A stretch of 64,000 nucleotides of DNA, taken from Rhodanobacteraceae bacterium. GTDB taxonomy: Bacteria > Pseudomonadota > Gammaproteobacteria > Xanthomonadales > SZUA-5. Position 1 is the stretch's first letter. Each line of letters opens with the position of its first letter. Shown here in pieces: positions 60,481 to 64,000 of this stretch. The stretch covers positions 278,501 to 342,500 of the forward strand of contig JACKOW010000001.1 in NCBI GenBank assembly GCA_024234055.1, written 5' to 3'. The notes under the pieces were generated by a model that was not told where the DNA came from, made no database searches, and saw only the letters and a list, made by a program, of their open reading frames with translations. A program made the position numbers and the translations under genes.

Positions 60481-61061
60481 CAGGCGCTCCTCCGGCTGAG
60501 GCGATCCACATCCAGGTCTTCCGGCAGCGATGCCACGCCCGGCGTCCGATAGGTTTCCTGCACGAAGGGATAAGCCTTCATTTCCTTGACCATCAGGCTG
60601 ACCCGACGGTCGCCGGTCAGCAATTGCTGACCCACTTCGTGAAAGCCGTTGGTGCCGAAGAACACCAGGGCCACATCGTCGCGTGGCTCGATGAAGACTT
60701 CGCAGCAGAGCAGCGGAAAACGCACCTCGGCAAAGCTGAGCACGTCGGCATAGAAGACCCGGCCGATGCCGTGACGGCGGAAGCGCGAATCGATGACGAT
60801 GCGGTCTATGTACAGAAAATCGGCCAGCGCGTTCCGAAACCAGAGAAAATTCGGGCTGTCGTAGCTGGCGTCAGGCGACAATCCGATCTGGAACCCGGCC
60901 AGTTCGCCGTTGAAGTGGGCGACCCGGAAGTAGCGGGCCACGTCAAACAACTGCCGCATGCGGGCTTCGGTGATCGGCAGGATGCCCGGCCCGGCGGCAT
61001 TGTTCAGCGCCAGGACTGCGTCGAGGTCGCTCTGCTCTATGTCGCGCAAAATCAAGGACAT
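60480..61061 (-). CDS. GNAT family N-acetyltransferase
   Basis: A 193-residue protein, MSLILRDIEQSDLDAVLALN start. The acetyl-CoA-binding core is IDRIVIDSRFRRHGIGRVFY (the R..GiG. loop), followed by CEVFIEPRDDVALVFFGTNGFHEVGQQ. It transfers an acetyl group to an unknown amine. It is the first gene of the minCDE operon, overlapping minC by four bases, an arrangement known in related Lysobacterales genomes. The longer frame upstream has no family sequence. Confidence 0.88.
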   Translation of the reverse strand: MSLILRDIEQSDLDAVLALNNAAGPGILPITEARMRQLFDVARYFRVAHFNGELAGFQIGLSPDASYDSPNFLWFRNALADFLYIDRIVIDSRFRRHGIGRVFYADVLSFAEVRFPLLCCEVFIEPRDDVALVFFGTNGFHEVGQQLLTGDRRVSLMVKEMKAYPFVQETYRTPGVASLPEDLDVDRLSRRSA

Positions 61062-61320
61062 TGCGGCTCTGGCGCTCGTGTTTGCGATGATATGGGGGTG
61101 CTCGCGGCCCAGAATCGGGCGGAGCGGGCGAATTATGCACGCGGATGCTCGTGGCGGCGACCGACGTGGGTGGGTGCCTGACGATCGGCATATACGGCCC
61201 GGACCCGGGCGATTGCTCTGACGCATGACTTCTGGACTTTCCCGTGCGATCCATACCCGGCTAGGCTGCAGGCCTCAGGCGCCACCACCCCGGAGCCCAT
61301 TACTATCCTCGAACCCGCGC

Positions 61321-62475
61321 ATGCGCTTCATCCGCACCTATTCCCAAAGTCAGCTGCTGCGATACGCCGGCCTGTTCACCTGGGTGTGCGTGGGGATTTC
61401 CTTGCCCTTCATTCCGCGCCTGAGCATGGCCGCCGCCAGGCCAGACGTGGTCGGCACGGTGGTCGCCTATCTGGGGTTCGCGCTGGCCTATTGGATACTG
61501 ACCCGGGAGATGGACGGCGCCGGTCGGCGTTGGGTCTACCTGCTGACGCTGGTGGCAATGACCCTGTCCTCACTGGCGATCGGCCATCTGACCGGCACTG
61601 GCATCGGCGCCATCCTGATTCTGGTCTGTGCCAGTGTGCTGCCCTGGGTGCTGCCGCTGGGGCAGGGCGTATTCTGGCTGTTGCTGCAGAACCTGGGCAT
61701 GTTGCCGGTGTTTCTGGCGAGGCCCAATTTCGGCTTGCTGGAGGCGATGTTGCAGGTCGGGCTTTATCTGAGTCTCTCAACGCTGACGTTCATGACCTCC
61801 TACGTGGCCCGCCGCCAGACCGAAGCGCGTGAGGAACTGCGGGTGGTCAATTCCGAACTGCGGGCCACTCAGCTGCTGCTGGCCGAGGGCGAGCGTGCCG
61901 GCGAGCGCCTGCGAATTTCGCGAGAGCTGCATGATGTCGTTGGCCATCATCTGACCGCGCTGAGTCTCAATCTGGAAGTGGCCAGCCATCTGGTGACCGG
62001 CAAGGCGCTGGATCATGTCAAGCAGGCGCAGTCGGTCAGCAAGCAGTTGCTGGCGGATGTGCGTCAGGTGGTGAGTGCCTTGCGAGGCAGTGATACCGTG
62101 GATCTGGATCGCACGCTGCATGAACTGGTGGCATCGGCACCGGCGCCAGATGTGCATCTGACACTGCCTGAGCCCTTCCGTATCGCCGACGCGCGCCGCG
62201 CCCAGGTGCTGGTGCGGCTGACACAGGAGATCCTGACCAATACCATGCGCCATGCCAAGGCGCGTAATCTCTGGCTGGACTTCCGGGTGGATGGCGACGA
62301 AGTGGAATTGGTTGCTCGCGACGACGGTCGCGGCGCCACCGAGCTGAAGGCCGGCAACGGTTTGACCGGCATGCGCGAGCGCCTGGAGATTTTTGGAGGA
62401 TCATTGGATGTGGAAACACGCCCTGGATATGGATTTGTCGTACTCGCCCGACTACCGCTGGAGAGCAAGTCATGA
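61321..62475 (+). CDS. Sensor histidine kinase, NarL/DesK (HisKA_3) type
   Basis: A 384-residue membrane kinase. About five or six hydrophobic segments occupy residues 12-165 (YAGLFTWVCVGISLPFI, VGTVVAYLGFALAYWIL, GAILILVCASVLPWVLPL). A coiled linker follows (REELRVVNSELRATQLLLAE). The HisKA_3 domain has SRELHDVVGHHLTALSLNLE with phospho-acceptor His204. The ATPase domain shows QEILTNTMRHAKA (N box), DDGRGA and GLTGMRERLEIFGG (G boxes). The stop overlaps the regulator by four bases. ATG 61321 begins a sensible MRFIRTYSQ N-terminus. The signal is unknown, possibly the membrane state. Confidence 0.93.
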   Translation: MRFIRTYSQSQLLRYAGLFTWVCVGISLPFIPRLSMAAARPDVVGTVVAYLGFALAYWILTREMDGAGRRWVYLLTLVAMTLSSLAIGHLTGTGIGAILILVCASVLPWVLPLGQGVFWLLLQNLGMLPVFLARPNFGLLEAMLQVGLYLSLSTLTFMTSYVARRQTEAREELRVVNSELRATQLLLAEGERAGERLRISRELHDVVGHHLTALSLNLEVASHLVTGKALDHVKQAQSVSKQLLADVRQVVSALRGSDTVDLDRTLHELVASAPAPDVHLTLPEPFRIADARRAQVLVRLTQEILTNTMRHAKARNLWLDFRVDGDEVELVARDDGRGATELKAGNGLTGMRERLEIFGGSLDVETRPGYGFVVLARLPLESKS

Positions 62476-63128
62476 TTAGAGTGTTCCTGGTCGATGATCA
62501 GACGCTGGTGAGGCAGGGTGTACGCAGCCTGCTGGAGCTGTCCGATGCGGTACAGGTGATTGGCGAGGCCCGTGATGGCGACGAAGCCATCATCGAGATT
62601 CCCAAGGCCCAACCCGATGTGGTGCTGCTCGATCTGCGCATGCCGGGCAAGTCGGGCCTCGAAGTACTGGAGCACTTGTCGCGCACCGGCGAGTTGCCGC
62701 CGACGATCATCCTCACCACTTTCGATGAGGATCAGCTGGTGCTGAACGGGCTGCGTGCCGGTGCCCGCGGCTTCCTGCTCAAGGACGTGTCGCTGGACCA
62801 GCTGGTCAGCGCCATCAAGACCGTGGCCGAAGGTGGCTCACTGGTGCAGCCGGGCCTGACCGACCGCCTGCTGCGCGGCGTCAGCCATCTGGAAAACAAG
62901 TTCGCCAGCCTCGACGAGCCCGATCCCCTGACCGAGCGCGAGACCGAGATTCTGCGGCTGATGTCCGGCGGCTATTCCAACAAGGAAATCGCGCGCTCGC
63001 TGGACGTCGCCGAGGGCACGGTCAAGAACCACGTCTCCAATATCCTGTCCAAGCTCGGCGTGCGCGATCGCACGCGCGCGGTCCTTAAGGCACTGGAACT
63101 GGGCCTGGTGCAGGGCGTGAAGCGTTAG
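62472..63128 (+). CDS. Response regulator, NarL/LuxR family
   Basis: A 218-residue regulator. The receiver domain has VFLVDDQTLVR (acidic pair Asp8/Asp9), phospho-acceptor Asp54 in VVLLDLRMPGKSG, TTF switch residues and LLKD Lys. The C-terminal LuxR-type helix-turn-helix is LTERETEILRLMSGGYSNKEIARSLDVAEGTVKNHVSNIL. It is phosphorylated by the adjacent kinase and binds DNA; targets are not evident. It is translated with the kinase (ATGA overlap). Confidence 0.95.
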   Translation: MIRVFLVDDQTLVRQGVRSLLELSDAVQVIGEARDGDEAIIEIPKAQPDVVLLDLRMPGKSGLEVLEHLSRTGELPPTIILTTFDEDQLVLNGLRAGARGFLLKDVSLDQLVSAIKTVAEGGSLVQPGLTDRLLRGVSHLENKFASLDEPDPLTERETEILRLMSGGYSNKEIARSLDVAEGTVKNHVSNILSKLGVRDRTRAVLKALELGLVQGVKR

Positions 63129-63187
63129 CCCGACATGGGCGAACAATGTCGTCGCTCGCAGATTGAGGAGTGTCTGGGCATCAAGCC

Positions 63188-63276
63188 GGGGCAGGGGGCA
63201 AGGGGCAAGGGGATCATCGTCGATACACCGTCAGAGCATGCGTCGAGTTTGAAGACCTGCGCCTTGCCCCCTGCCG
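63188..63276. repeat. G-rich inverted-arm repeat
   Basis: GGGGCAGGGGGCAAGGGGCA (63188 onward) is matched by CCTTGCCCCCTGCC (63263-63275) in inverse orientation about 50 bases later. It lies between the convergent regulator and uvrA genes and may act as a terminator. It is the same design as 1001-1273 and 17211-17288. Confidence 0.75.
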
Positions 63277-63283
63277 CAGAAGC

Positions 63284-64000
63284 TCAAGCCGCTGCCTGCG
63301 CCTTGCTGGCGAACAGTTTGGCCAGAAACTGACCGGTGTACGAGCGCGGATTCCTGGCGATGGCCTCGGGCGTACCGGTGGCGATGATCTCGCCGCCGCC
63401 ATTGCCGCCTTCGGGGCCGAGATCCACCACCCAGTCGGCGGTTTTGATCACGTCCAGATTGTGTTCGATCACCACCACGGTGTTGCCGCGCTCGACCAGC
63501 TGGTGAAGCACGCCCAGCAACTGGTCGATGTCGTGGAAATGCAATCCGGTGGTCGGCTCGTCGAGGATGTACAGCGTATTGCCGGTATCGCGACGGGACA
63601 GTTCAGTGGCCAGCTTCACTCGCTGTGCCTCGCCGCCCGACAGCGTGGTCGCGGCTTGTCCCAGCGTGATGTAGGACAGGCCCACGTCCATCAGCGTTTG
63701 CAGCTTGCGTGCCAGCGCCGGCACCGGCTGGAACAGCTTCAGCGCGTCTTCCACCGTCATCGCCAGCACGTCGGCAATGGAATGGCCCTTGTAGCGTATC
63801 TCCAGAGTCTCGCGGTTGTAGCGCTTGCCAGCGCAGACATCGCAAGGAACATAGACATCCGGCAGGAAGTGCATTTCCACCTTGATCATGCCGTCGCCCT
63901 GGCAGGCCTCGCAGCGACCACCTTTGACATTGAAACTGAAGCGCCCCGGCAGATAGCCGCGCGAACGCGACTCCGGCACCTGCGAGAACAGCTCCCGCAT
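63284..64000 (-). CDS. uvrA: Excinuclease ABC subunit A, C-terminal part (5' truncated by window)
   Basis: The last ~238 residues of UvrA, open to the window's end. Visible are the second zinc module (GGRCEACQGDGMIKVEMHFL then VPCDVCAGKRYNRETLEI), the ABC signature TTLSGGEAQRVKLATELSRR, Walker B TLYILDEPTTGLHFHDI and the switch His in VVVIEHNLDVIKTADWVVDL. UvrA, with UvrB, finds bulky DNA damage for nucleotide excision repair. The tail SKAQAAA is variable. About 150 bases with a G-rich repeat separate it from the response regulator. Confidence 0.98.
   Translation of the reverse strand: MRELFSQVPESRSRGYLPGRFSFNVKGGRCEACQGDGMIKVEMHFLPDVYVPCDVCAGKRYNRETLEIRYKGHSIADVLAMTVEDALKLFQPVPALARKLQTLMDVGLSYITLGQAATTLSGGEAQRVKLATELSRRDTGNTLYILDEPTTGLHFHDIDQLLGVLHQLVERGNTVVVIEHNLDVIKTADWVVDLGPEGGNGGGEIIATGTPEAIARNPRSYTGQFLAKLFASKAQAAA

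Overview
The window is high-GC proteobacterial chromosome. I infer a Lysobacterales (Xanthomonadales)-like gammaproteobacterium. The basis is the fused 1180-residue indolepyruvate:ferredoxin oxidoreductase, the MinCDE order, several dispersed REP-type palindrome families, RAYT transposases, and a secreted protein ending in a short FANGFE tail of the sort often seen in that order. No rRNA, tRNA or CRISPR array was recognised. Both ends cut genes: a 2OG-Fe(II) oxygenase on the left and uvrA on the right.

Region 1 (1-13.7 kb) is mostly metabolic and envelope genes. It holds a Phd/PIN toxin-antitoxin pair split by a G-rich inverted repeat, the indolepyruvate oxidoreductase, a CoxE-like VWA protein, a large secreted multihaem cytochrome, and a BtuB-like receptor overlapping a VTT/DedA-type membrane protein and an ABM-VOC fusion.

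Region 2 (14.1-22.8 kb) is a same-strand cluster. Its first two genes look like the two halves of VioB (imine dimer synthase of violacein biosynthesis). An alpha/beta hydrolase, a lipoprotein ending in an MVL-type mannan-binding lectin domain, and a pyruvoyl decarboxylase resembling fungal PsiD follow. It may be an uncharacterised amino-acid-derived metabolite or surface-modification locus.

Region 3 (23.1-28.9 kb) is a defence-like island. It contains a three-gene ABC-3C system (effector, small middle component, DUF2326-type ATPase). Next comes a tightly overlapping, much AT-richer four-gene operon: a SIR2-like NADase-type protein, a Ham1/RdgB-type NTP pyrophosphatase, an orphan protein and a P-loop kinase. 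I consider this operon the best candidate for an undescribed system.

Region 4 (29.0-43.4 kb) is mobile debris around ordinary genes. There are three copies of a RAYT transposase unit with a conserved 3' flank: one intact, one 5'-truncated, and one internally deleted and then split by a complete IS66 element with 8-bp target duplication. There are also degV and IS3 fragments. Between these lie a secreted cold-shock-domain protein, an Lgt-like/TlpA fusion, a P-domain beta-helix exoprotein, a Ser/Thr kinase with its ECF sigma factor, and a lipoprotein.

Region 5 (43.4-57.7 kb) has a phospholipase C-type phosphoesterase, an FMN glutamate-synthase-like protein with an alpha/beta hydrolase, a secreted TPR-CHAT protein with a small secreted partner, a divergent subtilase, an ECF sigma factor, dodecin and a secreted CARDB protein. 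Region 6 (57.7-64 kb) is core: an HExxH protein, GNAT-minC-minD-minE, a NarL/DesK-type two-component system, and uvrA.

Palindromic or G-rich repeats fill nearly every gap and sometimes sit inside operons or at gene starts, so several start codons are uncertain. All functional calls come from reading motifs; no database search was possible.
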